64,000 nucleotides of DNA from Burkholderiaceae bacterium (GCA_017983955.1 JAGOAJ010000002.1:107700-171699), one strand, 5' to 3'. Counted from the stretch's first letter, positions 9,277 through 17,927 are shown. Translations and numbers: made by a program. The notes: generated from the sequence alone by a model not told the origin.

Positions 9277-10467
9277 GTGTTGCAAACCGCTTTTGACAGG
9301 CTCAAGCTAAAAGGCAAGTCCTTGCTACCTATAGTGCAAGGCGGCATGGGAGTAGGCGTGTCTGCCCATCGTCTTGCGGGAACGGTGGCTGCGCTAGGCG
9401 CCGTGGGCACTATTTCCAGCGTGGATCTACGCCGTCATCATCCAGATTTGATGCTGGAAACCGGGCGCTCGCGCGACAAAGACCTGATTAATGCCACCAA
9501 TCTGGTGGCTCTGGATCGCGAGGTCAAAAGTGCCAGGAAACTGGCTGATGGGAAGGGCCTGATCGCTGTCAATATCATGCGCGCCGTGGCCGATTATGCC
9601 AACTATGTACGTCAGGCTTGCGAAAGCGAAGCGGATGCCGTGGTTGTGGGCGCAGGCCTGCCGCTGGATTTGCCCGAACTGACTCAGGATCACCCCAAGG
9701 TTGCCTTGATTCCAATACTGTCCGATGTGCGCGGTATTACCGTCGTCCTGAAGAAATGGATGCGCAAGAACCGCCTGCCTGATGCCATAGTGATTGAAAA
9801 CCCACGCTATGCGGCGGGTCATCTGGGCGCGCCCACAGCCGAAAGCCTGAATAATCCGAATTTTGCCTTTCCACGCGTTTTGGAAGGTGCCCTGCAGTTA
9901 TTCAAGGACCTGGGACTGGAAAAGGAAAATATACCCTTAATTACCGGGGGTGGCGTGCATAGCCACCAGCAGGTGGGTCAACTGCTGGGGATGGGCGCCA
10001 GTGCAGTGCAGTTGGGTACGCCCTTTGCAGTCACAGCAGAAGGCGATGCGCATATCAATTTCAAGAGAGTATTGGCCGAGGCTAGGCCAGAAGACATCGT
10101 TACCTTCATGAGCGTGGCAGGTTTACCTGCGCGGGCGGTGCGCACCCCTTGGTTGGACGCCTATCTTGAGAAAGAAGAAAAACTGCAAAATGGCGCCAAG
10201 CAACGCGTATGTACAGTAGGCTTTGACTGCCTGGCCAGTTGCGGCTTGCGTGATGGGATTAGCAAGCATGGTCAGTTTTGCATAGATACCAGGCTGGCTT
10301 TTGCATTGGCTGGCGACGTAAAACGTGGTTTGTTTTTTCGTGGTTCTGAACCCTTGCCTTTCGGCCATGCCATACGCCCGGTACGTGAGTTGCTGGATTA
10401 TTTATTGACGGGCTTGCGTCCGGTAATTGAGGCGGTTTCCTTGCCAACCGTACGCCCCGCAATGTAA
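9277..10467 (+). CDS. Nitronate-monooxygenase-like flavoprotein (FMN TIM barrel)
   Basis: This 396-residue protein belongs to the 2-nitropropane dioxygenase/nitronate monooxygenase family. Visible features are the N-terminal QGGMGVGVS, the central AAGHLG containing the family histidine, and ITGGGVHS and LGMGASAVQLGTPF of the FMN-phosphate site. Residues 312-335 hold four cysteines (C312, C318, C322, C335) beyond the core barrel, typical of a longer subgroup and possibly metal or Fe-S binding. The start is GTG at 9277 with a GAAGGAT ribosome site 7 bases upstream. The subgroup's substrate is not established; proximity to a Dnr-like regulator suggests a link to nitrogen-oxide stress, which is inference. 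Confidence 0.82.
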   Translation: MLQTAFDRLKLKGKSLLPIVQGGMGVGVSAHRLAGTVAALGAVGTISSVDLRRHHPDLMLETGRSRDKDLINATNLVALDREVKSARKLADGKGLIAVNIMRAVADYANYVRQACESEADAVVVGAGLPLDLPELTQDHPKVALIPILSDVRGITVVLKKWMRKNRLPDAIVIENPRYAAGHLGAPTAESLNNPNFAFPRVLEGALQLFKDLGLEKENIPLITGGGVHSHQQVGQLLGMGASAVQLGTPFAVTAEGDAHINFKRVLAEARPEDIVTFMSVAGLPARAVRTPWLDAYLEKEEKLQNGAKQRVCTVGFDCLASCGLRDGISKHGQFCIDTRLAFALAGDVKRGLFFRGSEPLPFGHAIRPVRELLDYLLTGLRPVIEAVSLPTVRPAM

Positions 10468-10479
10468 GGGTGCGGTTCT

Positions 10480-11097
10480 ATGTATTATGGCGAACGTTTT
10501 AATAGCATCAGCCATCTCGCGGGCGCTGGATTAGCTTTGATTGGTGGGGTGGCTTTGGTGACCATGGGTGTCTTGACTGGCGACCCGTGGAAAATTGTGA
10601 GCTTCAGCATATACGGGGCTATGTTGTTATTCCTGTACTTGTCATCCACGCTTTATCACAGCTTGCGCGGGAGGGCTAAGCGCATCTGGTGCAAATTCGA
10701 CCATTGTTCTATTTATTTGTTGATCGCTGGTAGCTACACCCCATTTAGCCTGGTCAGCTTGCGTGGCCCATGGGGCTGGTCTTTGTTGGCTGCTGTGTGG
10801 GGCTTGGCGATAATTGGCATTATTCAGGAAGTTTGGCTGGCCAAGGGGCTGCGTATTTGGTCATTGATCATTTACGTTCTGATGGGCTGGTTGGCAGTGG
10901 TTGCGGCGCAGCCCTTGATCGAGGCCTTATCCTGGTCAGGCTTTGTGTGGCTGGCTGCTGGTGGGCTGGTATATACCGGCGGCATAGTCTTTTATGCCAC
11001 GGATCATAAATGGCGTTATGGCCATGGCGTTTGGCATTTATTTGTATTGGGCGGTAGTGCTTGCCATTATCTGACGCTGGTTTACTACGTTGTTTGA
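10480..11097 (+). CDS. Haemolysin III / TrhA (HlyIII) family membrane protein
   Basis: This 205-residue protein with seven hydrophobic segments matches the HlyIII/YqfA/PAQR superfamily. Conserved elements are NSISHLAG near the N-terminus, STLYHSL after the second helix, and C-terminal histidines in the YGHGVWHLFVLGGSACHY region, which in PAQR relatives bind zinc. E. coli YqfA (TrhA) is linked to membrane-energy homeostasis; true haemolytic activity is rarely supported. It starts 12 bases after the flavoprotein stop and may be co-transcribed with it. Confidence 0.88.
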   Translation: MYYGERFNSISHLAGAGLALIGGVALVTMGVLTGDPWKIVSFSIYGAMLLFLYLSSTLYHSLRGRAKRIWCKFDHCSIYLLIAGSYTPFSLVSLRGPWGWSLLAAVWGLAIIGIIQEVWLAKGLRIWSLIIYVLMGWLAVVAAQPLIEALSWSGFVWLAAGGLVYTGGIVFYATDHKWRYGHGVWHLFVLGGSACHYLTLVYYVV

Positions 11098-11132
11098 TAC
11101 TGACTTGCAGGCGAGTTGAACCATACTGGATA

Positions 11133-12284
11133 TTAGGCTGGATTTAGCACCGGTTTTTGGGTCAGGGCCAGCAGCGCGCCACTAATCAGGATGGCGGCTG
11201 AAATCGCCAGTCCGGTTGATAAGGACCCAGTCAGGTCGCTGACCCAGCCCGCCGCTACCGGTCCTATAGTTTGGCCCAGGGCAAACAAGCTGGTGGCGAC
11301 TGCCAAGGCGCTGCCCCAGCTGGCTTGGGGCAGATTGGTTTTGACAAAACCTGTGACTGCAGAGGGCACCATGAACACACTGACGCCAACCAAGGTCGCG
11401 GACATCCAAACGCCGGTCAGCGTGGGCCATGCCAGTGGCAGGGCCGCGCCTATACCCAGTACCGTCATGGAAGCGGTCATGGGGATGCCATCGTTGCGAC
11501 CATTAAAAATTCGACGCCACACCACGGGGGCAAATAAGGAAGCGACTCCTAACAGGCTCCACATAATCGAGGTAATCGCCGCCATGGACATTCCCTGTAC
11601 TTGGCTGGCGCGTAGCCAAGCTACGATGAAGGTCATGTAGGCGATATACCCCAGACCAAACATGAAGTAGGCGATAAAGGCCTGCTTGCACTTGCGCCAA
11701 GGCCATGCTGCTGCGGCTCCAGGCGCGGCAGGTTCAGCACTGTAGCGTTGTGCGGCAATGGCCGCCGCCGAGATAGGCGCACAAACGGCGGCGACTGCAA
11801 TCCAAGCCCAGGGCCACGCTGCCGAACCGGCATAATCAAACAGCCAGGGCAGACCAGCTCCGGTAGCCAGCATGCCCATGCCGCCGCCGGCAAAGTAAAT
11901 GACTATGGCTCGGGTGCCCAGTACGCTGGCCAGCACGCCACCGCAAATAAAGGTTCCAGCCGCGCCTAGGCCCGCCAAAAAGCGCAGCAGGTTCAACAGA
12001 TAAAAGTCGTGCGTCAGACCGCAACCCAGCAAGGCAACAGCCGTTAATAATAGTCCGCCAACAAATAGCCGCCGGTTGCCTAGTCGAGATACATAAAAAA
12101 TGGTCAACAGCGAACCCATCAGGTAGCCCAGGGCATTTGACGTGTTTAGCCAACCTGCTTGAGCATAGCTTAGCGCCAGATCAGTTTTCATTGCGGGCAG
12201 TATCAGTGCATAGCCAAAGCGGGCAAAACCTACAGCTACGGCAGCGCCGCCAGATAATGCCCAGGGCACCAATGCAGGATGCAT
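11133..12284 (-). CDS. YbfB/YjiJ-type MFS transporter
   Basis: This 383-residue protein has 12 hydrophobic segments and reads as a major facilitator of the YbfB/YjiJ (MFS_1-like) family. Typical are VGFARFGYALILPAMK at the N-terminus, GWLNTSNALGYLMGSLL in helix 2, and FLAGLGAAGTFICGGVLAS. The substrate is unknown for this family. It converges on the haemolysin-III-like gene and is divergent from the acyltransferase at 12353, with a 68-bp gap that must hold both promoters. Confidence 0.85.
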   Translation of the reverse strand: MHPALVPWALSGGAAVAVGFARFGYALILPAMKTDLALSYAQAGWLNTSNALGYLMGSLLTIFYVSRLGNRRLFVGGLLLTAVALLGCGLTHDFYLLNLLRFLAGLGAAGTFICGGVLASVLGTRAIVIYFAGGGMGMLATGAGLPWLFDYAGSAAWPWAWIAVAAVCAPISAAAIAAQRYSAEPAAPGAAAAWPWRKCKQAFIAYFMFGLGYIAYMTFIVAWLRASQVQGMSMAAITSIMWSLLGVASLFAPVVWRRIFNGRNDGIPMTASMTVLGIGAALPLAWPTLTGVWMSATLVGVSVFMVPSAVTGFVKTNLPQASWGSALAVATSLFALGQTIGPVAAGWVSDLTGSLSTGLAISAAILISGALLALTQKPVLNPA

Positions 12285-12352
12285 ACCTAATTACCGCCTT
12301 GTCTCTTGAAGTGTTGTGATGTTTTTATGAACTGCCATGATAGCAGGGGAAT

Positions 12353-13411
12353 ATGGCAAAATACCTTATGATAAATGGCAGTCTTAGTCGCGGTATGGAT
12401 GCGGCCCGTATAGGTGGGTGCTTTATGGTGGTGTTGTTGCATGCGGCCAGCCTTGAAACCTATTCCCTGAACGAACCGTCTTGGGCGGGGCCTTTCTACG
12501 ACGCGTTCAGCCGTAGCTGTGTTCCCATATTTCTAATGATTTCCGGTGCTTTGCTGCTGGGCAAGCCAGATACGCTGGTAGTGTATTTGCGCAAGCGATT
12601 GCTGCGAGTGGTGCCGCCGCTGTTGTTTTGGTCGCTATTTTATATGGCGTGGAATAGCTGGAACGGCCAGTCTTATGGGTTGCCGCTACAGTGGCTATTG
12701 CATGTAGTACGTGGTCCAGTCGCAGCACACCTTTGGTATTTATACGCCATCGTGGGTATTTATCTGTTTGTACCCTATTTACGCCATATCTGGCAGGCAA
12801 GCAGTAGTTCAGAAAAAAATCTGTTTTTACTGCTATGGCTGCTGGTTTCAGCCTGGCCCATAGCGCAATATGTGCTGGGTATGCAGACCGATTTGATTGA
12901 TACTTGGCAGTTGGGTTCTTTCTTTGGCTATTTTGGCTATCTGTTCTTGGGGGCCTATTTGCGCCAGTTGGCAGAGCCAGCATTTGCGGCTGGCACAACT
13001 TCCTGGCGGGGTATGGTTATCAGTGCCGTGCTGTTCGTGGCATTCAACATGCTGACCTTGGTGGCCACCTATATGTATGCTCGCCAACAAAGCCAATTTA
13101 GCCTGGTGTTCTACGATTACCTGTCGCCCTTGGTGGTGGGCGCATCCATTTGCGCTTGCTACCTATTGTGTTGGGCGGGCGCGGCAGTGCATCGCTTGGG
13201 TCCAATTTTGAAACAGCTGGCAGACTGCGCACTAGGGGTTTATTGCATGCACGTTGTAGTGCTTGATATTGTTGGTGATATCGCCGGTCTGCCTAAGCAA
13301 GGAAGTGCTGCTTGGTTAAGCATACCGTTTACCGCTATTTTGGTGTTTGTGATTTCTGTGATCAGCATGTTGATGTTACGCCGCGTCAGTCTTTGGCGTC
13401 GTGTCACCTGA
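12353..13411 (+). CDS. Acyltransferase 3 family membrane protein
   Basis: This 352-residue polytopic protein matches the acyltransferase-3 (OafA/WecH-like) family: MDAARIGGCFMVVLLHAA contains the conserved early region with the catalytic-type histidine, followed by SRSCVPIFLMISGALLL and RKRLLRVVPPLLFW. Members O-acylate surface polysaccharides or other envelope glycans using an acyl-CoA donor. The chosen ATG at 12353 has an AGGGG motif 4 bases upstream; an in-frame ATG at 12395 also fits. There is no glycan cluster nearby, so the acceptor is unknown. Confidence 0.82.
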   Translation: MAKYLMINGSLSRGMDAARIGGCFMVVLLHAASLETYSLNEPSWAGPFYDAFSRSCVPIFLMISGALLLGKPDTLVVYLRKRLLRVVPPLLFWSLFYMAWNSWNGQSYGLPLQWLLHVVRGPVAAHLWYLYAIVGIYLFVPYLRHIWQASSSSEKNLFLLLWLLVSAWPIAQYVLGMQTDLIDTWQLGSFFGYFGYLFLGAYLRQLAEPAFAAGTTSWRGMVISAVLFVAFNMLTLVATYMYARQQSQFSLVFYDYLSPLVVGASICACYLLCWAGAAVHRLGPILKQLADCALGVYCMHVVVLDIVGDIAGLPKQGSAAWLSIPFTAILVFVISVISMLMLRRVSLWRRVT

Positions 13412-13420
13412 TACTTAAAC

Positions 13421-13464
13421 AGCGCCCCCGCCCTTTGCATTATAGAAACAAGGGCGGGGGCGCT
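13421..13464. terminator. Strong bidirectional hairpin between convergent genes
   Basis: A perfect 15-bp GC-rich stem (13421-13435 paired with 13450-13464) with a 14-base loop lies between the acyltransferase stop and the SYLF gene stop. It probably ends transcription from both sides. A long T-run is lacking, so termination by RNA structure alone is an inference. Confidence 0.8.
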
Positions 13465-13469
13465 GGCGT

Positions 13470-14120
13470 TTAGTTGCCGAGGCTGGTGTCGGTGTTGGTG
13501 TTGGTGTTGGTCTTGCTGCTGTTGCGGACTTGGTCAATTTTTTGGATCTTGGTGCCTTCCAGCGAGACGCCTGCCATCAGGCCGGCATTTGTCATCACAA
13601 AGCCCACAACTTGCTCGTTGGCGGTGTTGGTGTTTATGCTACCGTTTGCGCCTATGTTGGCGACGGCCACAGTGGCATCAACGCCTGCTGTCCATCCGTT
13701 ACTGTTGCGGAATTTATCCAGCGCTTCCTGGGTCATGAATAGGAGGACTATAGCTTTGGATTGCGCACCTGCCTGAAAGCCCACAGACCCACCCGATATG
13801 CTGTAGTAGCCATCGTTGCGTCCATTTGTTTTAAGCACCCCGTCGCCATGTTCAGCACCCACCACGAAGCTGGCGCTTAGCACTTTGGGGAACACCAGTA
13901 CGCCCTTGGCCCTGGATACTAGATCTCTGGAATTGGGCGCGGCTTCATAGAGCCTGGCTAGAGTGGCATTGGCACGAGTGTTGATTTCAGCTTGGTGCTC
14001 GGCGGCAGTGGCCGGATCTCTGGGCATGGTTGTGGTGCAGCCAGTGAAGGCGAGTCCGGCGACGGTCATCGCCAATATGCTCAGGGTTCTTCTGTGTGAT
14101 ACTGACGTTTTTTTTTGCAT
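13470..14120 (-). CDS. SYLF-domain (Ysc84-like) lipoprotein
   Basis: This 216-residue protein has a signal peptide ending in the lipobox FTGC (Cys28), so it is a probable lipoprotein. The rest is a SYLF/Ysc84 domain, recognisable from RAKGVLVFPKVLSASFVVG, GDGVLKTNG and YYSISGGSVGFQAGAQSKAIV. SYLF domains bind lipids; bacterial members are envelope proteins of uncertain role. The last ten residues form a Thr-Asn repeat encoded by a hexanucleotide repeat (13485-13514). The gene is monocistronic, with a strong hairpin just downstream. Confidence 0.9.
   Translation of the reverse strand: MQKKTSVSHRRTLSILAMTVAGLAFTGCTTTMPRDPATAAEHQAEINTRANATLARLYEAAPNSRDLVSRAKGVLVFPKVLSASFVVGAEHGDGVLKTNGRNDGYYSISGGSVGFQAGAQSKAIVLLFMTQEALDKFRNSNGWTAGVDATVAVANIGANGSINTNTANEQVVGFVMTNAGLMAGVSLEGTKIQKIDQVRNSSKTNTNTNTDTSLGN
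13485..13514 (+). repeat. Hexanucleotide tandem repeat in the SYLF gene 3' end
   Basis: Five consecutive six-base units (GGTGTC, then GGTGTT three times, then GGTCTT) encode alternating Thr and Asn/Asp near the C-terminus of the lipoprotein. The units keep the reading frame, so copy-number changes would lengthen or shorten the tail without a frameshift. Confidence 0.85.
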
Positions 14121-14219
14121 GGTCGATCTCCGTTGGGCTGAAAGTAAAAGTAAGCCTGTTTACGAAGTCCATTAGCAAGTGGTATGCCTAATTATGATGT
14201 TGGCAGTGACCGCCCACGC

Positions 14220-14594
14220 CTAGCGTAAGGCAGATACAGTGGCCAGGCCCAGCATGGTGCAAGCCAGCGAACCTAGCACATGCAGACCTATGGCAGCTGT
14301 TGCCCACATCAGCCGTCCCTGCAGCAGCAGCAGAGTGGTTTCAGCGGAAAAGGCAGAGAATGTCGTTAAGCTACCCAGGAAGCCTGTCACAATAGCCAAT
14401 CGCCATTCCAAGGTGATGGGGTAGAGCGCAAAGATGGCTAACGCCACACCCATCAGATAGCCGCCTATCAGGTTGGCTGCCAGCGTACCCAAAGGCAATG
14501 TGGGGAATATTGCATTTAAGGAAAGGCCTAGCAGCCAACGCATAATGGCACCTGCCGAGGCGCCAACGCTGATAGCAAAGATAGAGGTAAGCAT
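14220..14594 (-). CDS. crcB: Fluoride ion channel CrcB/FluC
   Basis: This 124-residue, four-helix protein matches the CrcB/Fluc family. The N-terminal VGASAGAIMRWLLG contains the conserved G-A-x-x-R motif, and TTFSAFSAET contains the phenylalanine-bearing pore sequence. It exports fluoride as a dual-topology dimer. It lies 25 bp downstream of the ABC-F gene on the same strand, so they may be co-transcribed. I found no fluoride riboswitch; the short upstream gap leaves no room for one. Confidence 0.93.
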   Translation of the reverse strand: MLTSIFAISVGASAGAIMRWLLGLSLNAIFPTLPLGTLAANLIGGYLMGVALAIFALYPITLEWRLAIVTGFLGSLTTFSAFSAETTLLLLQGRLMWATAAIGLHVLGSLACTMLGLATVSALR

Positions 14595-14619
14595 GGCTGG
14601 CTATTATATATAGTTAGGG

Positions 14620-16287
14620 TTAGGCCGCCATTGCAGCCGTTGCCCGGCGCCGCCGTGCCTCATCCAGCAAATACACCTGATAATCATCCAAGTCACCTTC
14701 AAAGCCGGTTACTCCACCACGCGCTACTAACCAGAACTCGTCGCAAACCGACCGCAACAAGGCGCGGTCATGACTAACCAACATTACTGAGCCCTCGAAC
14801 TCATTGAGGGCCACGCTAAGCGCTTCTCGTGTAGCTAGGTCCAGGTGGTTGGTGGGTTCGTCCAGCAACAATAAATTAGGACGTTGCCACACTATCATGC
14901 ATAACACCAAGCGTGCTTTTTCACCGCCGCTCATGCTGCCTACGGCCTGCTTGACCATATCGCCGCTGAAATTGAAGGTGCCCAGGAAATTGCGCAAACC
15001 CTGTTCGCGACAGTCCATGGCGCTTGGTCGGATATTGGCGGGAATTTCCCGTGCCAAGCGCAACATATGTTCCAGGGGGGTATCGGCCGGACGCAATACA
15101 TCTAGCTCTTGTTGTGAAAAATAACCGATGTTCAGGCCTTTACCGCGAATAATTTCCCCAGCAACAGGTTGCAGCGCGTCGGCAATGGTTTTGACCAGTG
15201 TTGACTTGCCCTGGCCGTTGGCGCCCAGTATGCCTATGCGTTGGCCTGCCAGTACCGAGCGGTTGATTTGGCGCACGATAATATTGGCGCTAGTACCCAA
15301 GGGGGCATCGGTGGGGGCAGGGTAGCCTATGCTGGCGTCCGAGATAGACAGCATGGGGTTGGGCAGGCTAGCCGGTTCCTTGAAGCTGAATTGGAAATCT
15401 GCATCCGCCAGCACCGGTGCGATTTTCTCCATGCGTTCCAGAGCCTTGATGCGGCTTTGGGCCTGCTTGGCTTTACTGGCAGTGGCCTTGAAGCGATTAA
15501 TAAATTTTTGCAGGTGGGCTGCTTTTTCCTGCTGCTTGGCCTGTGCGCCTTGCTGTAGCAGCATCTGTTCGGCTCGCATTTCTTCGAACTTACTGTAATT
15601 GCCATTATAGCGCACCAGTTTGCTGTGGTCTATGTGCAGAGTCACGCCGGTGATGGAATCCAGGAACTCCCTATCATGACTAATGACCACCATGGTGCCG
15701 GAATAGCTTTTCAACCAGGCTTCTAACCACACCAGGGCATCCAGGTCCAAGTGGTTGGTGGGTTCGTCCAATAACAACAGGTCGGATGGCGACATCAGCG
15801 CGCGTGCCAATTGCAGGCGCATGCGCCATCCACCAGAAAAGCTGTTGACCGGTCTATCCAGCTCAGGGACGGTAAACCCCAGCCCCAGTATCAAGGCCTG
15901 TGCTCGTGCGGGGGCATCATGCGCACCAGCGTCGTGCAAGGCCATATAGGCATGAGCCATACGCATGCCATCCTCGCCCGCTTCTGCAGCAGTCACTTCT
16001 GCTTGGGCGGCCTGCAGCACGGTATCGCCTTCGATCACGAAGTCGGTGGCACTTTGCTCGGTTTCGGGCATGTCTTGGGCTACTTGAGCCATACGCCAGG
16101 CAGCTGGGATGGAAAAATCGCCGCCGTCTTCACGAAGACTACCGTTCAGGACAGCAAACAGCGACGACTTTCCAGCGCCATTGCGTCCTACCAGACCAAT
16201 TTTTTCGCCGGGATTAAGAGTGACCGAGGTACTGTCCAGCAATACCTTGCTGCCGCGACGCAGGGTCACGTTTTTCAGAATTATCAT
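14620..16287 (-). CDS. ABC-F ATPase, YheS/Uup-like, without C-terminal extension
   Basis: Two ABC ATPase domains sit in tandem with no membrane segment. Walker A motifs are GRNGAGKSS and GANGQGKST, signatures FSGGWRMRL and MSGGEKARL, Walker B regions LLLLDEPTNHLDL twice. The start at 16287 (MIILKNVTLRRG) is chosen because it matches the usual start of YheS; the frame extends to 16332 without domain content. ABC-F proteins act on ribosomes rather than in transport. At 555 residues it ends right after the second ATPase domain, whereas E. coli YheS continues for ~80 residues as a charged coiled coil. The crcB gene follows after only 25 bases. Confidence 0.88.
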   Translation of the reverse strand: MIILKNVTLRRGSKVLLDSTSVTLNPGEKIGLVGRNGAGKSSLFAVLNGSLREDGGDFSIPAAWRMAQVAQDMPETEQSATDFVIEGDTVLQAAQAEVTAAEAGEDGMRMAHAYMALHDAGAHDAPARAQALILGLGFTVPELDRPVNSFSGGWRMRLQLARALMSPSDLLLLDEPTNHLDLDALVWLEAWLKSYSGTMVVISHDREFLDSITGVTLHIDHSKLVRYNGNYSKFEEMRAEQMLLQQGAQAKQQEKAAHLQKFINRFKATASKAKQAQSRIKALERMEKIAPVLADADFQFSFKEPASLPNPMLSISDASIGYPAPTDAPLGTSANIIVRQINRSVLAGQRIGILGANGQGKSTLVKTIADALQPVAGEIIRGKGLNIGYFSQQELDVLRPADTPLEHMLRLAREIPANIRPSAMDCREQGLRNFLGTFNFSGDMVKQAVGSMSGGEKARLVLCMIVWQRPNLLLLDEPTNHLDLATREALSVALNEFEGSVMLVSHDRALLRSVCDEFWLVARGGVTGFEGDLDDYQVYLLDEARRRRATAAMAA

Positions 16288-16461
16288 GAAGGGGTTTACG
16301 CCTGTGGTTGCTGGTTTGGCCAGCCCAAGCATAAATCAAGGGTGAGGGGCCGAAATTGTAGCATCCGCACTGTTGTTTCACAGACTATTTTGTCAAAATG
16401 CCACAGACAACCGACCGGCAAGTTTTGTATCATGGTCGCTTGTCTACACTAAGGAAATATT

Positions 16462-16659
16462 ATGACTAAGAAGGGCGCGCCCGATCCAGACGAAGTGGCG
16501 CTGATCGAATGGTGCATACAGGTAGAAGGCTTGCTGGTGGCCGCCGGCGCCACCTTGGGCGAGGCTCAGGACCATATAGACGAACACGCTGAATGGTTTA
16601 CTGACTTGTTTTACGATGGTCTGACCCCTGAAGAGGCTGCTAAAGAAGCGTTGAATTAA
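16462..16659 (+). CDS. Small acidic hypothetical protein
   Basis: This 65-residue acidic protein has a good AAGGAAA ribosome site 6-8 bases before its ATG. It contains no signal peptide or membrane segment. The sequence DEVALIEWCIQVEGLLVAAG and the C-terminal DGLTPEEAAKEAL look like a small helical protein. I do not recognise a characterised family. It is followed by an unusually structured 425-bp intergenic region. Confidence 0.65.
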   Translation: MTKKGAPDPDEVALIEWCIQVEGLLVAAGATLGEAQDHIDEHAEWFTDLFYDGLTPEEAAKEALN

Positions 16660-16679
16660 GCGTTTTGTTTTTCTTTAGT

Positions 16680-16794
16680 GGCATCGGCCGTCAACCGTTG
16701 TATCCACTCTGTGCCCCCGCTGCGCGAAAGGCACTCCCGTGGACACAACGCTTGCCTGCCTAGTGAGCAGACACAAAATTTCACTGGCGATGCC
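16680..16794. repeat. Nested inverted repeat 1
   Basis: The outer arms are GGCATCG (16680-16686) and CGATGCC (16788-16794). Middle arms are CGTTGTATCCAC (16696-16707) and GTGGACACAACG (16739-16750) with one mismatch. The inner arms are GTGCC (16711-16715) and GGCAC (16730-16734). Together they could fold into one long branched or imperfect hairpin. Confidence 0.6.
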
Positions 16795-16843
16795 GCATAG
16801 TTAACTCAACGAGTGTTAGCAAACCATTCTGAGTTCGCGGCTA

Positions 16844-16919
16844 GCCCGCAGTGGCGGGACCTTGCGGGAGCTGCTTTCGCGTAGCGGGGCAGCAGAGCAA
16901 GGTGCCCGGCACAGCGGGC
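16844..16919. repeat. Nested inverted repeat 2 (long imperfect hairpin)
   Basis: From outside in, the arms are GCCCGC/GCGGGC, GTGGCGGG/CCCGGCAC (one mismatch), ACCTTGC/GCAAGGT and GCTGC/GCAGC around a 14-base loop. About 26 base pairs form within 76 bases. The arms are GC-rich with short internal bulges, as in many bacterial interspersed palindromic elements. Confidence 0.7.
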
Positions 16920-16935
16920 GAACGTACCTAAAAGA

Positions 16936-16994
16936 CCAGCAACTTAGCACCCAAGCGAAAAGATACCCACAAAACCAACAACTTAGCACCTAAG
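16936..16994. repeat. Two 20-bp direct repeats
   Basis: CCAGCAACTTAGCACCCAAG (16936-16955) and CCAACAACTTAGCACCTAAG (16975-16994) match at 18 of 20 bases, with 39 bases between their starts. They lie at the right end of the structured region and have no obvious gene context. Confidence 0.7.
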
Positions 16995-17084
16995 AGCAAA
17001 CGTTCATCAGGCTGGTCATATCGTTCCATTTAAGGCACACTGATATGTCTATTTCATAAGAAGGCTAATTATTGTGTCATCAGC

Positions 17085-17840
17085 ATGACGGTATCTGGCT
17101 ATCAAACCACACAACAACCCATCGCCATACCAGGGGTCAATGACCTGGTCATACGTTCCCTATTAGATAACCAACAGTATTACGACCCCACCGGCGCCGC
17201 CCAGCGTCTGGGCATATCTTCGGCACACTGGTCCTTATTTGGGCTGTTATGGCCATCAGGCGTGCAACTGGCCACCCAGTTGGCCAGTCGGCCAGTGTCC
17301 TTGAATGAACGCATACTGGAAATAGGCTGTGGCCTGGGTTTGGCCAGCTTGGTCGGACAACGGCGCGGCGCCCATATTACAGCCAGTGACCGTCATCCAT
17401 TGACACGCACCTTCCTTAAAAAAAATGCCCATCTAAATGGCTTGCCTGTCTTGAAGTATCGGCATGGTCAGTGGGGTAGCGTTGGCCCTGATCCCTGTGA
17501 GCAGGATACGGATGCACAATTACTTAGTGCGCGTTATGACTTGATCATAGGTAGCGATCTGTTGTACGAGCGCGGTATGGCGCAAGACGTAGCCAGCTTT
17601 ATCAACGATCATGCGTTTTCTGCCGCCGAAGTCTGGATGATGGATCCTAGTCGCGGCTATAGGCCAGAATTTAATCGCCATATGGCCGCTTATGGTTTTC
17701 AACTGCAGCATGACACGCAGCTGCACCAAACCCTGACGGACGGTGATGGCGCTGAAAAAGACCACCAAACCCGCTTCCAGATTTTTCGACGAACAGATAC
17801 CGGCCTGGCGACGGAAGCACAGCGTATGTTGCAAACCTGA
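17085..17840 (+). CDS. Class I SAM-dependent methyltransferase (METTL21-like)
   Basis: This 251-residue protein has the Rossmann-type SAM motif I ILEIGCGLGLASL near residue 90, an acidic motif II (ITASDRHP) and IIGSDLLYE, which is typical of the lysine/NNMT-like METTL21 group ('SDxxY'). It would transfer a methyl group to protein or small-molecule substrates; the substrate cannot be told. No neighbour suggests a pathway. The ATG at 17085 is the natural start, with a weak ribosome site. Confidence 0.78.
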   Translation: MTVSGYQTTQQPIAIPGVNDLVIRSLLDNQQYYDPTGAAQRLGISSAHWSLFGLLWPSGVQLATQLASRPVSLNERILEIGCGLGLASLVGQRRGAHITASDRHPLTRTFLKKNAHLNGLPVLKYRHGQWGSVGPDPCEQDTDAQLLSARYDLIIGSDLLYERGMAQDVASFINDHAFSAAEVWMMDPSRGYRPEFNRHMAAYGFQLQHDTQLHQTLTDGDGAEKDHQTRFQIFRRTDTGLATEAQRMLQT

Positions 17841-17927
17841 AACACCTGTCATCCCGTCCAAATGAAGGGCGACACTAGCAATTTAGTTTTGTACTATAAG
17901 CGCTGACTCTGGTTCAAGGATGATGCT

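Larger units (their letters stand above)
16660..17084. other. 425-bp structured intergenic region, no gene seen
   Basis: No convincing ORF is present. The block contains two long nested inverted repeats (16680-16794 and 16844-16919) and a pair of 20-bp direct repeats (16936-16955, 16975-16994). Such packing of dyads is far above what the rest of the window shows and suggests a dispersed repeat element or a structured RNA. Its copy number in the genome is unknown from this window. Confidence 0.6.

Noticed and set aside
14595-14619. Fluoride riboswitch ahead of crcB
   Set aside because: The gap between the ABC-F stop and the crcB start is only 25 bases, too short for the riboswitch, and no matching motif is seen.
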